A DNA stretch of 64,000 nt from Cellulomonas sp. URHE0023 (GTDB taxonomy: Bacteria; Actinomycetota; Actinomycetes; Actinomycetales; Cellulomonadaceae). The position numbers were made by a program, and so were the translations under genes. Location of the stretch: NCBI RefSeq assembly GCF_000688475.1, contig NZ_JIAN01000011.1, positions 1 to 64,000 on the forward strand. Reading direction: 5' to 3'. Below, piece by piece: positions 17,472 to 26,743 of the stretch (position 1 is its first letter; each line of letters starts with the position of its first letter). The notes under the pieces are model-generated. The model was not told the DNA's origin. It made no database searches and saw nothing but the letters and a program-made list of their open reading frames with translations.

Positions 17472-17927
17472 CTACGCCCCGCCCACCCATTCGAAGAACC
17501 AATTGCCCTGGTCGGGGATGATCGTCGCTAGTCGCTCGTCAACATCCAGTTGGTACTTCGAGACGATCACCGCAAGTCGCTCACCCACACCTCGCCGAAG
17601 GACTCCGAGAGCGACCTCGAGCCCATTGAAGTCCAGCCGAGGCATGTCCGTCATGTAGTCCGCGAAAAGACTCCGAATCTCCTTTAGCGTCTGGGCGAGG
17701 TCACGCCCGATGCCCAGCGTGTTGATCTGTGCCGTGAGTTCAGTACGGGTCCGCGACGCGGAGTCAGCGCATTCACTTGGCGTCTCCCAGGCGTACTCGA
17801 GCCATAGCATCCGGCGATCTTCAAGGATCGAGACGACGCGACGAGCGATCTCAGAATCGCCGTCAAGGTACTCCCAGTCCACGCCCCCGCCTAAACCTGA
17901 CACACCCGTTAGTCGAATTCTCGCCAT
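17472..17927 (-). CDS. DUF6650-like hypothetical protein
   Basis: A 151-residue soluble protein. The start M-A-R-I-R-L-T-G-V-S-G-L-G-G-G-V-D-W-E and the later V-V-S-I-L-E-D-R-R-M-L-W block resemble DUF6650 proteins, which begin with a strand, a G-G-x-x-W segment and an L-E-D-R-R helix. The ATG at 17927 starts that conserved block; upstream frame is Gly/Arg-rich and unlikely to be translated. The function of the family is unknown. It lies with the TIR-like gene on the remnant side of the tRNA-Pro array. Confidence 0.5.
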   Translation of the reverse strand: MARIRLTGVSGLGGGVDWEYLDGDSEIARRVVSILEDRRMLWLEYAWETPSECADSASRTRTELTAQINTLGIGRDLAQTLKEIRSLFADYMTDMPRLDFNGLEVALGVLRRGVGERLAVIVSKYQLDVDERLATIIPDQGNWFFEWVGGA

Positions 17928-18576
17928 ACGGGAGACGCTAACGCCTCCTGCCCTATAAGGACATACCCCGGGGCCTCCGGCCCCGGACCGCATAGGGCCT
18001 CCTTGTGCGCGCGGGTTCCACGGTCGTAGCAATGCCTGTCCGCCAACTCAACGCGCGCCGTCGAGCGCCAAACGCGAACGAGCCGCCCGAACGACACGCC
18101 GCAACGGCTTCGCGTCACGCCGCCGCGTGCCGTCGCGGGCGCCGCTCTGCCGCAACGGCACACGCCGGCTGGCGTCATGGGAGTCGCTGAAGGTCGACAA
18201 GAACCCATTCCGCGGTGGCGCCGGCGTCGATAGGGGTCGGTTGGGCCGCGCGCGACCCTGACGCGCACGACCTCGGCGCCATAGAGCCGCGTCAGGAGAC
18301 GACGGGTGCGCGTGCGACGTAGAGGCGCCAACTCCAGCGCTGCGCCGTACTTCGAAAGACACTCAGCTACGCGGCCGAGAAGCGTCACCATTGCGTTGCC
18401 AACCGTCCCGCTCGTCCATTTGGTGCTCACGACGATCCACGTCGACGAGGAGGGCGTCAGCGGCGCCGCGAAGACACTGCCGCCACCGTCCGTCGCTCAT
18501 TGCGGTATCCGTTGCGGCATCAACGGCGAGTGGCCGCCTCCCGAACGTGGCCGACGCCCTGACCTACGCTTTACTG
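17928..18576. other. stretch with at most a decayed hypothetical gene
   Basis: The minus strand from 18430 opens with M-S-T-K-W-T-S-G-T-V-G-N-A-M-V-T-L-L-G, helix-like for about 65 residues, and then turns into Arg-rich sequence. This suggests a frameshifted gene, but no family is recognised. Sequence before 18577 lacks the xis arm and hairpin that precede the other att sites. Confidence 0.35.
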
Positions 18577-18611
18577 TCAGGCTGACAGGATTTTAACCTG
18601 CGAGCCCTTGA
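18577..18611. other. degenerate att site (tRNA-Pro 3'-end copy)
   Basis: A 35-bp copy of the tRNA-Pro core with three changes from the other copies, followed by the AGAATCCCGGGG right-arm start shared with the 30.6 and 32.9 kb sites. It is the outermost recognisable core, about 19.3 kb from the tRNA gene, and probably the oldest. Confidence 0.75.
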
Positions 18612-18790
18612 AGAATCCCGGGGCGGACAGCGTCTCCCCCGACATTTCGCACCATGGGGTGAAACGGTGTGTGATCTGCAGATTTATGCGGTGCGCGGCA
18701 CGACCGCCGCGCGCCGTTCCCTGGTGTTCAGCGTCGTCATGCGGCGATTTCCTGGGGTAGACGTGCCATCCCCGCCGACCGGGCACGCGA
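18612..18790. repeat. right arm after the degenerate att site
   Basis: The segment shares AGAATCCCGGGG, CTCCCCCGACAT, GTGTGTGATCTGCAGATTTATGC and CGGCGATTTCCTGGGGTAGACGT with the right arms at 30.64 and 32.89 kb, with more changes. The bases from there to 19076 hold no supported gene other than the promoter and ribosome site of the next one. Confidence 0.65.
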
Positions 18791-19076
18791 TCCGTGAAGC
18801 ATGCATTAAGCGACGCTGGGATGCGCCGCCGGAGGCCTCTCGAAGACCTCATCGGCGGCTGATGCGAGGCGTCGGACTCGCCACAAGTGAGTGCTTGCCG
18901 TTCTTCAGCTCCGGCTCACCCGGTCTTCCCGCGTCCGGGCGCCCGATGCGGCACCAGTGGCACACCAGTCACCTCCCAGCCGTCACTGCCAGCGTTGCGT
19001 CAAGAGGTCGCAGCCAGGTCCTCGAGACCGAGGGTTTGCGCCGCCACGCCCGGATCAGTGAGCGGAAGGAACGACA

Positions 19077-19982
19077 GTGACGATTTTGGTCGCCGGTGCC
19101 ACCGGCAACATCGGCAGGGAGGTCATCGCAGGTCTCGTGGCGCGCGGTGCGACCGTGCGGGCCCTGGTCCGGAGCCCTGCGGGAGCTGCGCAGCTGCCGA
19201 ACGAGGTCGAGCCCGTGCTCGGCGACCTCCGGGACGCCCGTTCGGTCGAGGACGCGCTGACGGGTGTCAGCGCGGCACTGTACGTGTCACCACACGACCC
19301 GGACGAGGTGCAGCTGGCGAAAATCTTCGTCAGCGCCTGCGAGCGGCTCGACGTCCGGCTCGTCTTCGCCGGCGTGGCCGTGACCGCGCAGAACCCGTTG
19401 CTGCGCTGGGGCATGCGGGCGCTAGTGAACGCGTTCCTCCCGCACTACCGGGGCAAGCTACGGATCGCCAAGCGGATCGGAAGGGCGGTCCGGACACGTC
19501 CGGTGATCCTCGGTCTGGCCAACTACTACCAGAACGACGAGCTGATCCGGGACGAGATCCTCGCAGGCGCCTACTGCTTGCCGGCCCATCGGTCCGGGGT
19601 GAACCGGGTCGACCTGCGCGACGTCGGCGAGATCGCGGCACGGGCCTTGATCGATCCGGCCTTCCCCGCCGGTGCTTACGGCCTGGTGGGCCCCGCGTCC
19701 GTCAGCGGCGTCGAGGCCGCAGCTACGTGGAGCCGAGTGCTCCACCGGCCCGTCGTCTACGACGGCGATCGCCCGGGCCGGCCGGATGTCCTGGCCCGAC
19801 ATCTCGATGGGCCCAAGCTGGCTGACTACCGGCGCAGCTACGCCTTCCTCGGGAAGCACGGCGTACCTACCTCCCGGCGTGACGTCGCTGTCACGACCGA
19901 TCTGCTGGGACGCCCGCCGCGCGACTACGAGGCCTTCGTCCGGGACACGGCACGTCGGTGGGGCGCGCTGCAGCAAGCCTGA
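19077..19982 (+). CDS. NmrA/NAD(P)H-binding family protein
   Basis: A 301-residue atypical SDR. The N-terminal L-V-A-G-A-T-G-N-I-G-R-E-V is the Rossmann nucleotide motif of NmrA and NAD(P)H:quinone-type proteins. The middle part (D-P-D-E-V-Q-L-A-K-I, N-Y-Y-Q-N-D) matches the redox-sensor layout without a clear catalytic Tyr-Lys pair. GTG 19077 follows GGAAGGA. The next gene is a SARP/AfsR-type regulator in the same direction 91 bases on, so the two may be functionally linked. Confidence 0.75.
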   Translation: MTILVAGATGNIGREVIAGLVARGATVRALVRSPAGAAQLPNEVEPVLGDLRDARSVEDALTGVSAALYVSPHDPDEVQLAKIFVSACERLDVRLVFAGVAVTAQNPLLRWGMRALVNAFLPHYRGKLRIAKRIGRAVRTRPVILGLANYYQNDELIRDEILAGAYCLPAHRSGVNRVDLRDVGEIAARALIDPAFPAGAYGLVGPASVSGVEAAATWSRVLHRPVVYDGDRPGRPDVLARHLDGPKLADYRRSYAFLGKHGVPTSRRDVAVTTDLLGRPPRDYEAFVRDTARRWGALQQA

Positions 19983-20073
19983 CGGGACCCCGTGACGGAC
20001 CGCGAGCCAACCCGCCGGGCGACCTGAGGCGACCCGCGAAGACGACGCGTTCGGGCCCGGTACTGTGCCTCGC

Positions 20074-23000
20074 ATGCTGGAGGTGCGGGTGCTCGGTCCC
20101 ACGGCGGTGACCCAGGACGTCGGCGCCGAGCTCGACCTCGGCGCCCGCAAGCACGCCGAGGTGCTCGCGGTGCTCGCTGCACGCCGCGGCCGCCACATCA
20201 GCGCCGAGACCCTCGCGGACCTCGTCTGGCGGGGCGAGCCGCCACCCTCGGCGATTACGACACTGCAGGGCTATATCGCCCGGCTGCGCCGGATCCTTGA
20301 ACCCGACCGTCCAGGGTCGTCGTCGTCCTGCATCGTCACGGTGGCGGACGGATACCGCCTCGATCTCGAGACTGATGCGACCCGGTTCGAGGCCGAAGTC
20401 CGAAGTGGCCGAGAGCTGGTCGTGACGGCGCCCGCGCGGGCGGTGGAGCTGCTCGCCGCGGCGCTGGCCCGCTGGCGTGGAACGGCCTTTGCCGACGTCA
20501 AGGACATCGGCGCGCTCGGACCCGAGATCCAGCGGCTGGAGGAGCTGCACGTCGTCGCCCGCGAGGCGCACGCGCAGGCTCTGCTGGCAGCCGGGGGCGA
20601 GGCTGAGGCCGTCCCGGAGCTGCGAGCGCTCGTCGTGGAGCACCCGTTGCGGGAGCGCGGACCAGAGCTGCTCGCCACCGCGCTCTACCGCGGCGGCCGG
20701 CAGGCGGATGCCCTCGCCGTGCTGCGTGAGCTGCGCGAGCGCCTCGTCGAGGAGCTCGGCGTCGACCCGGGTCCCGACGTCGTGGCCTTGGAACAACGGC
20801 TGCTCCAGCACGATCCCGGGTTGTCGGCACGACCCGCGGCCGTCCCGGCGCCGTCCCGGCGGGGCTTCGCCGGCCGGGATCGCGAGGTGACGGCCCTGCG
20901 CGGTGCTTGGGACCGTGCCCGCGCAGGAACCGTGGCGACGGCCGTGATCCGGGGGGAGGCGGGGATCGGGAAGACGCGGCTGGTCGAGGAGCTGCTGGAC
21001 CACGTCGTCATCCCGTCGGGCGGGCGCGCGCGCTGGGGACGCTGCCCCGCGGCGCCGGGCGCACCCGCCTACTGGCCGTGGGCGCAAGTGCTCGGCGGGA
21101 TGCCAGCGATCGACGCGCAGATGGAGGCCGGGCGCTTCGCCATCGGCCTCGACCTCGGCAGGCGCCTCGGCGAGCTGGCCGGCGGCGGCACCGGGGTCGT
21201 CGTCGTGCTCGACGACGCGCACTGGGCCGACCCGGACTCACTGCTCGTGCTGGAGATCGCCCTCGACACCCTGGTCAACGTCCCCCTGCTCCTGATCCTC
21301 ACGGCGCGGGACGACGCTCCCCACGCTCCCGAGGAGCTGGGCCGGGTGCTGGCGGCGGTGGCGCGCCGCCCCGAGCACCTGGATCTCCGGTTGACCGGCC
21401 TGTCCTCTCAGGACGCGGCGAGCCTGCTCGTCGAGCTCAGCGACCTCCCCCTGGCCGAGGGAGCCGTTGAACGTCTGGTGGTGAGGACCCAGGGCAATCC
21501 CTACTTCCTCCGGTCGCTGGCCGCGCTCGGCCCCGACGCCGACGTACCGAGCGACGTCCGGGACACGGTTCGCTCTCGGGTCCGGGCCCTGCCGAGCGAC
21601 GGCGTCGACCTCGTGGGCGCACTCGGTCTGGCCGGTCGGGAGCTCCCGCTCGCGGTCGCGGCGGCCGCCGCTGGGACGACGCCCGAGGCGATCGAGCTCC
21701 CGCTGGCGGCGGCCATGCGCGCCGGACTGATCGAGGAGTCTGCGCCCGGTCGGCTCCGTGTGACGCATGAGCTGGTCCGCGAGGCCGTGGTGGCCGATCT
21801 CGGACCGGGCGCCCGGCTCGCCATCCACACCCGCCTGGCCGATGCGCTCGCGACGGGGGGAACCTCGGCGTCCGCTGCCGTCGCCGAACACCGTCTGGCG
21901 GCGGCAGCGGGATCCGCGGACGACCGCGCCTCACGCGCCGCCCTCGCCGCCGCCTCGGTCGCGCTCGCGAGCGCCGCGCTCGACGATGCGGTCTCCTGGG
22001 CGCACCGAGGACTGGCCGCGGCCACGGACGACGACGTGCGCGCCGACCTGCATCGCATCGCCGGCACGGCCGCCCGTCGTGCTGGGCGACTCGAGCTGAG
22101 CGAAGCAGAACTGCGCGAGGAGGCACTGATCGCCCGTAGATCGGGCGACTGGACGAGGCTCGCCGAGTCGGCGCTGGAGTCGGCACCAGGCGGGATCGGT
22201 GGCTACTGGTCCCTGTTCGGGATGCCCTTGCTCGGCCGGAACACCCTGCTGGACGAAGCACTCACCCATGTGGACGATGTCGAGCCCACGCTCGGGAGCC
22301 GGCTGCTGGCGGCTGCGTCGACTCAGCTGACCGCCTCGGACTCCCCAGGGGCGGCCGCGCTCGCCGACCGCGCCCTGGCCGAGGCTGGGACCGATCGCGA
22401 TGCACGGGCCCGCGCGCTGGTCGCGGTGCTCCTGGCCACCTGGACCCCTGACACGGCGGTCCAGCGGCTCGGCCAGGTGCAGGAGCTGCTCGCGCTCGGC
22501 GCGCTGAACACCGGACTGGAGGCGACCGCCGCGCACCTCCATCGCTGCGTCCTGCTCGAGCTGGGCCGCCCCGGGAAGTCGGCTCAGGCATCACGCGCGT
22601 TCACGGAGATCGCCCGGCGCACCCAGGACCCCGATCTCGCGCTCCTCGACACCTGGTGGGAGGCCGGCCTTCGGCTGTTGCGGGGAGAGCTGGACGAGGC
22701 CCGCGAGCTCGCGCGCGCAGCGGCCGGTACCGCGGCGCTGGCATCGCCGGCGGCCGCCACGCTCGACCTGATCTCCCGATCCACCGTCGAAGGGATCGCC
22801 GCCTGGCACGCCGGGCGGCTGATCGACGTCGTCGGCCAGGCGGCCGATCTCGCCGCCGACACCGACCCCGCGTTCCTCCTGGTGGTAGCCCTCGGGCACG
22901 CCGAGGCCGGGAACGGTGACATCGCGATTCCGCTGATCGACGGGCTGCTCGCCCAACCTCCCACCGGGCAGCGCGCGGCTCCCTGGTCCGTCATGCTGGC

Positions 23001-23271
23001 GGCCGCCCTCATCGCGTTGGGAGACGCCGGGCGCCTCGCACCTCTTATCCCCATCCTCCGGTCGTTCGGGCCCCATGTCGTGGTGTTGTGGCCAGGCATG
23101 GTCACGCTTGGACCGGCCCAGCTCTACCTGGGCGGCGCCCTGGCGGTCACCGGCGAGACCGACGAGGCGCGCCGGGTGTTGTCCGCCGCGTTGGACCAGG
23201 CCGAGGCGCTCGGGGCACGCCCCTTCGTCGAGCGGGCACTCAGGCTCTTGCACTCGTTGCCGGCGGCCTAG
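20074..23271 (+). CDS. AfsR/SARP-like regulator (winged helix-BTAD-ATPase-TPR)
   Basis: A large cytoplasmic regulator of 1065 residues. Residues of about 1-95 form an OmpR-type winged helix, 100-245 the bacterial transcriptional activation domain. A P-loop ATPase follows, with Walker A G-E-A-G-I-G-K-T near 294 and Walker B V-V-V-V-L-D-D-A-H-W-A-D near 375. The rest is Ala/Leu-rich helical repeats like TPRs. No C-terminal LuxR helix-turn-helix is seen. ATG 20074 fits the conserved M-L-E-V-R-V-L-G-P start better than GTG 20065. Target genes are unknown; the NmrA-like gene just upstream is a candidate. Confidence 0.85.
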   Translation: MLEVRVLGPTAVTQDVGAELDLGARKHAEVLAVLAARRGRHISAETLADLVWRGEPPPSAITTLQGYIARLRRILEPDRPGSSSSCIVTVADGYRLDLETDATRFEAEVRSGRELVVTAPARAVELLAAALARWRGTAFADVKDIGALGPEIQRLEELHVVAREAHAQALLAAGGEAEAVPELRALVVEHPLRERGPELLATALYRGGRQADALAVLRELRERLVEELGVDPGPDVVALEQRLLQHDPGLSARPAAVPAPSRRGFAGRDREVTALRGAWDRARAGTVATAVIRGEAGIGKTRLVEELLDHVVIPSGGRARWGRCPAAPGAPAYWPWAQVLGGMPAIDAQMEAGRFAIGLDLGRRLGELAGGGTGVVVVLDDAHWADPDSLLVLEIALDTLVNVPLLLILTARDDAPHAPEELGRVLAAVARRPEHLDLRLTGLSSQDAASLLVELSDLPLAEGAVERLVVRTQGNPYFLRSLAALGPDADVPSDVRDTVRSRVRALPSDGVDLVGALGLAGRELPLAVAAAAAGTTPEAIELPLAAAMRAGLIEESAPGRLRVTHELVREAVVADLGPGARLAIHTRLADALATGGTSASAAVAEHRLAAAAGSADDRASRAALAAASVALASAALDDAVSWAHRGLAAATDDDVRADLHRIAGTAARRAGRLELSEAELREEALIARRSGDWTRLAESALESAPGGIGGYWSLFGMPLLGRNTLLDEALTHVDDVEPTLGSRLLAAASTQLTASDSPGAAALADRALAEAGTDRDARARALVAVLLATWTPDTAVQRLGQVQELLALGALNTGLEATAAHLHRCVLLELGRPGKSAQASRAFTEIARRTQDPDLALLDTWWEAGLRLLRGELDEARELARAAAGTAALASPAAATLDLISRSTVEGIAAWHAGRLIDVVGQAADLAADTDPAFLLVVALGHAEAGNGDIAIPLIDGLLAQPPTGQRAAPWSVMLAAALIALGDAGRLAPLIPILRSFGPHVVVLWPGMVTLGPAQLYLGGALAVTGETDEARRVLSAALDQAEALGARPFVERALRLLHSLPAA

Positions 23272-23357
23272 CACTCTCGCTCGGCGGCTGGCTCCTGTCC
23301 TGACGCCCACCAGCGCCGCACCAGCCGTGCACCAAGGCCCGCCGTGATCCTGGCGGC

Positions 23358-24251
23358 ATGACAACTACGACACCTAGCAGTCACGCGCGTACCCCCACGC
23401 CGTCCGCACGTATCGCTCGACGCGAGGTCGTTCGCTTCGTCGTCGTGCAAGCCGTCCTCGGAATGGCCTGCACCGCCGTCGCCGCCTCGCAGGGCGTCGA
23501 CGTGCTCACCCTCGAAGAAGCCTCGCCTCTGGGACAGGCCGCTACCTACGGTCTGGCCCTCACTCCGCTCGTCGCCGCCCTCGCGACACGTCTGAGCACG
23601 ACGCACCGCATGCGCGGCTGGGGCTTCCGCAGGGTCGGAGGCCGCACCCTGCTGCTCGCCTGGCTCGTCGGACTCGTCCCGGTGCTCGCGGCATACGCCA
23701 CCGTGTGGCTGAGCCGGGCCGCGGGCTACGACGGCGATCTGCGCTCGGCTCTCCTGGCCGCGACGGTCATGGTCCTGCCCTACCTCGTCCTCGCGATCGC
23801 CGAGGACATCGGCTGGCGTGGGCTGCTCGTCGCCCGGCTCGCCGAGCTCGCCCCGACGCGCATCGTCTTCCTGGTCAGCGGCGTGCTGTGGAGCCTGTCC
23901 CATGTGGGCCTGATCGTGTTCCTGGGCGGTACTCCGGCGGGGGTGTCGACGGTCTACGCGGTCGCCATGTTCACGATCGCGACGACCGCTCTGGGGTCGA
24001 TCCTCGCGGCGATGCAGCTGCGCTGGGGGCTGTGGCCAGGTGTCCTCACCCACGCCACGGTGAACGCCGTCCTCTACCAGTTCGCGGACCCCTCGACCGT
24101 GCAGACCTCTCCGTGGACGCCGTGGATCGCCACCGAGACCGGCATCGCCTACGCGGTCGCGATGCTGCTCGCAGCCCTCGTCTTCCTGCGCTGGTTCGGA
24201 GTTCCGGCCAGACACCAGTCACCCACCAGCGACGTCGCCGACGCTGGCTGA
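23358..24251 (+). CDS. CPBP family intramembrane glutamic endopeptidase
   Basis: A 297-residue integral membrane protein with about eight hydrophobic helices. The three CPBP motifs are present: A-E-D-I-G-W-R-G (the second position is Asp rather than the common Glu), W-S-L-S-H, and H-A-T-V-N-A. The family cleaves membrane substrates or processes bacteriocin- and prenyl-type peptides; the substrate here is unknown. It starts 86 bases after the regulator and is followed by another membrane protein, so it could be under that regulator. Confidence 0.82.
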   Translation: MTTTTPSSHARTPTPSARIARREVVRFVVVQAVLGMACTAVAASQGVDVLTLEEASPLGQAATYGLALTPLVAALATRLSTTHRMRGWGFRRVGGRTLLLAWLVGLVPVLAAYATVWLSRAAGYDGDLRSALLAATVMVLPYLVLAIAEDIGWRGLLVARLAELAPTRIVFLVSGVLWSLSHVGLIVFLGGTPAGVSTVYAVAMFTIATTALGSILAAMQLRWGLWPGVLTHATVNAVLYQFADPSTVQTSPWTPWIATETGIAYAVAMLLAALVFLRWFGVPARHQSPTSDVADAG

Positions 24252-24319
24252 GGTCAGCGCCGCTCGACCGAACGGCCGACCAGGCCCGATCACAAGATCC
24301 CCAGACAAGGAGCACTGCC

Positions 24320-24979
24320 ATGAACGCCCTCACCCTCCGCCGCCTCAGTGGCGTCGCTGCCATCGCCGCCGGGCCGCTCTGCCTGCTCGGCGGAGTTCTG
24401 CACCCCGTCGTCGAGGGCAGGGCGCACAGCGCCGAGGCGCTCGCCGGACCGCATGCCACCGGGTCTCTGGCCCTGCTGCTTGGCACGCTCCTGCTCCTGC
24501 TCGGCCTGCCCGGGGTCTACGGATGGATCGCCCCACGCCTCGGCACCCTCGGCCTGATCGGATACGTGCTGTACTTCCTCGGCAACATGCTCAGCGCCGT
24601 CCCACACCTGGTCCTCATGGCCTTCGCGGCATCCGACGTGGCGCACACGCACCCGGAGGTCATCTCGGACCAGGACGCGATCATCGGCGCTCCGGGCTTC
24701 GAGGTCGAACAGCTCACGACAGGGTTCGCGATCATGCTCGGCCTGCTGCTGTTGGGCATCGCCCTCCTGCGTGGCCAGGGCGTGCCGCGCTGGATCGGCT
24801 GGGCCGGCCTCGCCGGAGCCTTGGTCATGCTGGCCCCGTTGCCTGTCATGCCCGTCGTCAGCGGCGTGCAGATCGAGCTCCTGCGAGGCGCCATGATCGT
24901 CGGATTGGGCGCGATGGCCGTCCGGTCGACGCAGGAACGGCCGGTCGCCATCGAGCGGGAGCAAGTCGCCGCCCTCTGA
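24320..24979 (+). CDS. DUF4386-like hypothetical membrane protein
   Basis: A 219-residue protein with six to seven hydrophobic helices (about 8-28, 45-65, 75-100, 135-155, 160-185, 190-205). The ATG at 24320 has AAGGAG nine bases upstream, while the frame is open far upstream inside the protease gene. No catalytic residues stand out. Topology and the opening L-R-R-L-S-G-V-A-A-I-A-A-G resemble DUF4386-like proteins. It sits 68 bases after the CPBP gene and probably belongs to the same transcript. Confidence 0.65.
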   Translation: MNALTLRRLSGVAAIAAGPLCLLGGVLHPVVEGRAHSAEALAGPHATGSLALLLGTLLLLLGLPGVYGWIAPRLGTLGLIGYVLYFLGNMLSAVPHLVLMAFAASDVAHTHPEVISDQDAIIGAPGFEVEQLTTGFAIMLGLLLLGIALLRGQGVPRWIGWAGLAGALVMLAPLPVMPVVSGVQIELLRGAMIVGLGAMAVRSTQERPVAIEREQVAAL

Positions 24980-25349
24980 CCGGCCGCGACGGGGCCAGGC
25001 GGGTCAGGCAGGCCTGGGCAACGGACTGACCCCTCGCCCTCGCCAGACTCCGGTTTGTGTGGTGGACCGCGAACCCCTCGCGGACCGACGCGCACGGCTG
25101 GGCGCGCCCGACCCGAGGAAACCGTGCACCCGCACGGGCACGTGCCCGACGCCGGTCGGCACGAGGCGACCAGGGAGTCGGGTCTCGGGAGCTCCATGCG
25201 CGGAAGCTACTCCTCCGGCCAGTCGGCGTCACGACCTCCGCGTGGTGCGAAATGTCACGGACTCAGCCCCCTGCGCGGCTGCAAGACTGACCGTGCGCCG
25301 ATATCCGGGACGCCCGCCCGTGACACGGCGACGACCAGGGGGAATCACC
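24980..25349. other. intergenic stretch upstream of the lipoprotein gene
   Basis: About 370 bases. Arg-rich open frames continue upstream of the lipoprotein start, but no ribosome site or family-like sequence supports them. It should hold the lipoprotein promoter. Confidence 0.4.
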
Positions 25350-26153
25350 GTGCGACGTCCGAATCTCCTCACCCTGCTCTTCGCCGCCGTCCTGGCGGCC
25401 GCTCTGTCCGCCTGCGCTGGTGCCGCTGCCGACTACCCGTCCGAGCCGTCCAGCGCGCCGTCCGCGACGGCGGCCGAGCCGTCGGCGACTCCCACCGCGG
25501 TCGCCGACGAGCTGACCGCCCAGACGCTCTTCGCGCGTCTCGACGCCGGGCTGGCGGCGGTCCAGAACTACGACCTCACGATGACGATGACCGGCGTGGC
25601 ACCGGTGCAGCTGACCGGCTCCGCAGACGTCGCGGACGGCAGGAAGAACTTCGCCGCGTCGGCTTCGAACGGCGCCGAGATCCGGCTCGTCGACGGGGTG
25701 CTCTACGTCAAGCCGGGAGAGCTGGCCGGCGGGAAGTTCGTGCGGATCGACCCCGACGATGCCTCCAACCCGCTGGCGGCGCAGTTCTCGGCGGTCCGGG
25801 ACGACATGCTCAGGTCGGATTACGACGGCATGGACGGCGCGGTCACCAGCATCGCCACCAACGGTGCCCACGAGGCCGTCAACGGCGTCGTGGCGACGCC
25901 TTACACGATCATCCTCGACACGTCCTTGCTCACACCCCAAGCCGCCGCGAGCCTGCCCGCGGACCCCGCTGGGGAACTGCCGGCGACCATCCGGTGCACC
26001 TTCTGGATCGACGACCGGGACGTGCCCGTCCGCGCGGTGCTCGACATCGCAGGTTCGACGACAACCACGGACATCTCGAACGTCGGCTCCGGCACGCCGG
26101 TCGTCGCACCCCCGGCCGACCAGGTCACGACGAAGATGCCGCCGCTCGGCTGA
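25350..26153 (+). CDS. LppX/LprAFG-like lipoprotein
   Basis: A 267-residue lipoprotein. The signal peptide L-L-T-L-L-F-A-A-V-L-A-A-A-L-S-A-C ends at a lipobox Cys about 22 residues in, followed by a Ser/Pro/Ala linker. The remaining 200 residues alternate strands in the manner of the LppX_LprAFG fold, which binds lipids or hydrophobic ligands on the cell envelope. GTG 25350 follows AGGGGGA. The promoter region is about 370 bases long and has no other gene. It is the last intact gene of element 4. Confidence 0.75.
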   Translation: MRRPNLLTLLFAAVLAAALSACAGAAADYPSEPSSAPSATAAEPSATPTAVADELTAQTLFARLDAGLAAVQNYDLTMTMTGVAPVQLTGSADVADGRKNFAASASNGAEIRLVDGVLYVKPGELAGGKFVRIDPDDASNPLAAQFSAVRDDMLRSDYDGMDGAVTSIATNGAHEAVNGVVATPYTIILDTSLLTPQAAASLPADPAGELPATIRCTFWIDDRDVPVRAVLDIAGSTTTTDISNVGSGTPVVAPPADQVTTKMPPLG

Positions 26154-26165
26154 CCTCGGTGCGCC

Positions 26166-26397
26166 TCACGGGGTCGAGCCGATCACCACCCGGTCGCTCT
26201 CGCCGTCCGACGGGAACGACGCGGTCGCGGCGCCCTCGTCGGCGACAGCGGAACGCTCCGCGCGGGCCACGGTGCGCAGCGGGGTGACGGACACCGTGGC
26301 GGCGTCGACGGTCCACTTCGCCGAGGCGCGGCCGCCGGAACCCACGTCGTCCTGGTCGACGGAGCAGTGCGTTGTCGAGCGCGGGCAGGAACCGCAC
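26166..26397 (-). pseudogene. winged-helix (HTH_42-type) protein, frameshifted C-terminal fragment
   Basis: One minus-strand frame carries R-F-L-P-A-L-D-N-A-L-L at about 26365-26397. Another carries K-W-T-V-D-A-A-T-V-S-V-T-P-L and R-A-E-R-S-A-V-A-D-E-G-A at 26200-26320. In winged-helix DNA-binding proteins of the HTH_42 type these two blocks occur in this order, about 25 residues apart, so a single frameshift near 26355 joins them. The N-terminal two thirds are missing. Confidence 0.5.
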
Positions 26398-26470
26398 GGG
26401 CGGGGGATGTCACGTACGCGACCACTGAGCACGCGTTCAACGCCTTCAAGACGAACCGACCCGACCGAGA
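26395..26470 (+). pseudogene. NADAR domain fragment
   Basis: The plus strand encodes V-T-Y-A-T-T-E-H-A-F-N-A-F-K-T, the signature helix of NADAR proteins (Y-x-T-x-E-H-x-F-x-A-x-K). This family removes ADP-ribose from nucleic-acid or nucleotide substrates and is common in defence and NAD-related islands. Only about 25 residues remain and no start or C-terminal part is present. It directly adjoins the winged-helix fragment, marking a deletion scar before the element left arm. Confidence 0.5.
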
Positions 26471-26574
26471 GAACGACGAACCGGTCGATGGCGCTCATCT
26501 CGGGATCTCTTCAGAACTGGCCTGGATAGGTGGTCGCAGTGGCGGGGCCGACGGACCCGGGGGGCGTCGCGGGT

Positions 26575-26712
26575 TGATGCACACGGGTGTGCGACCCGGT
26601 GCGCAACATGCGACGGCGATGCGCACCGTTGATGGCGATCGAGGGTGTGACGTGCTGCGTCCGCCCACCCCGGCGGGATAGACACGGGATCGAGCAGGTC
26701 CAGAGACTCCTC
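26575..26712. repeat. left arm of element 4 (xis promoter arm without xis)
   Basis: Matches 30426-30570 of element 3: GCACACGGGTGTGCGA, GCGCAACATGCGACGGCGATGCGC and GGCGGGATA are shared. On the minus strand the similarity stops exactly after ATG-TGC-AT, the first codons of xis in element 3, so the xis and integrase genes were deleted from this point leftwards. Confidence 0.7.
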
Positions 26713-26743
26713 AGGCCTGGTGAGACACCGTCTCACCAGGCCT
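26713..26743. repeat. 31-base perfect hairpin next to att
   Basis: Arms AGGCCTGGTGAGAC and GTCTCACCAGGCCT with loop ACC. The same hairpin occurs at 30571-30601 and 37829-37859, and with one change at 32822-32852, always 6 bases from the att core. It belongs to the element left arm. Confidence 0.85.

Noticed and set aside
23705-24319. An N-terminal extension of the DUF4386-like protein into the CPBP gene
   Set aside because: The frame is open but overlaps the CPBP motifs on the same strand, and a good ribosome site precedes ATG 24320.
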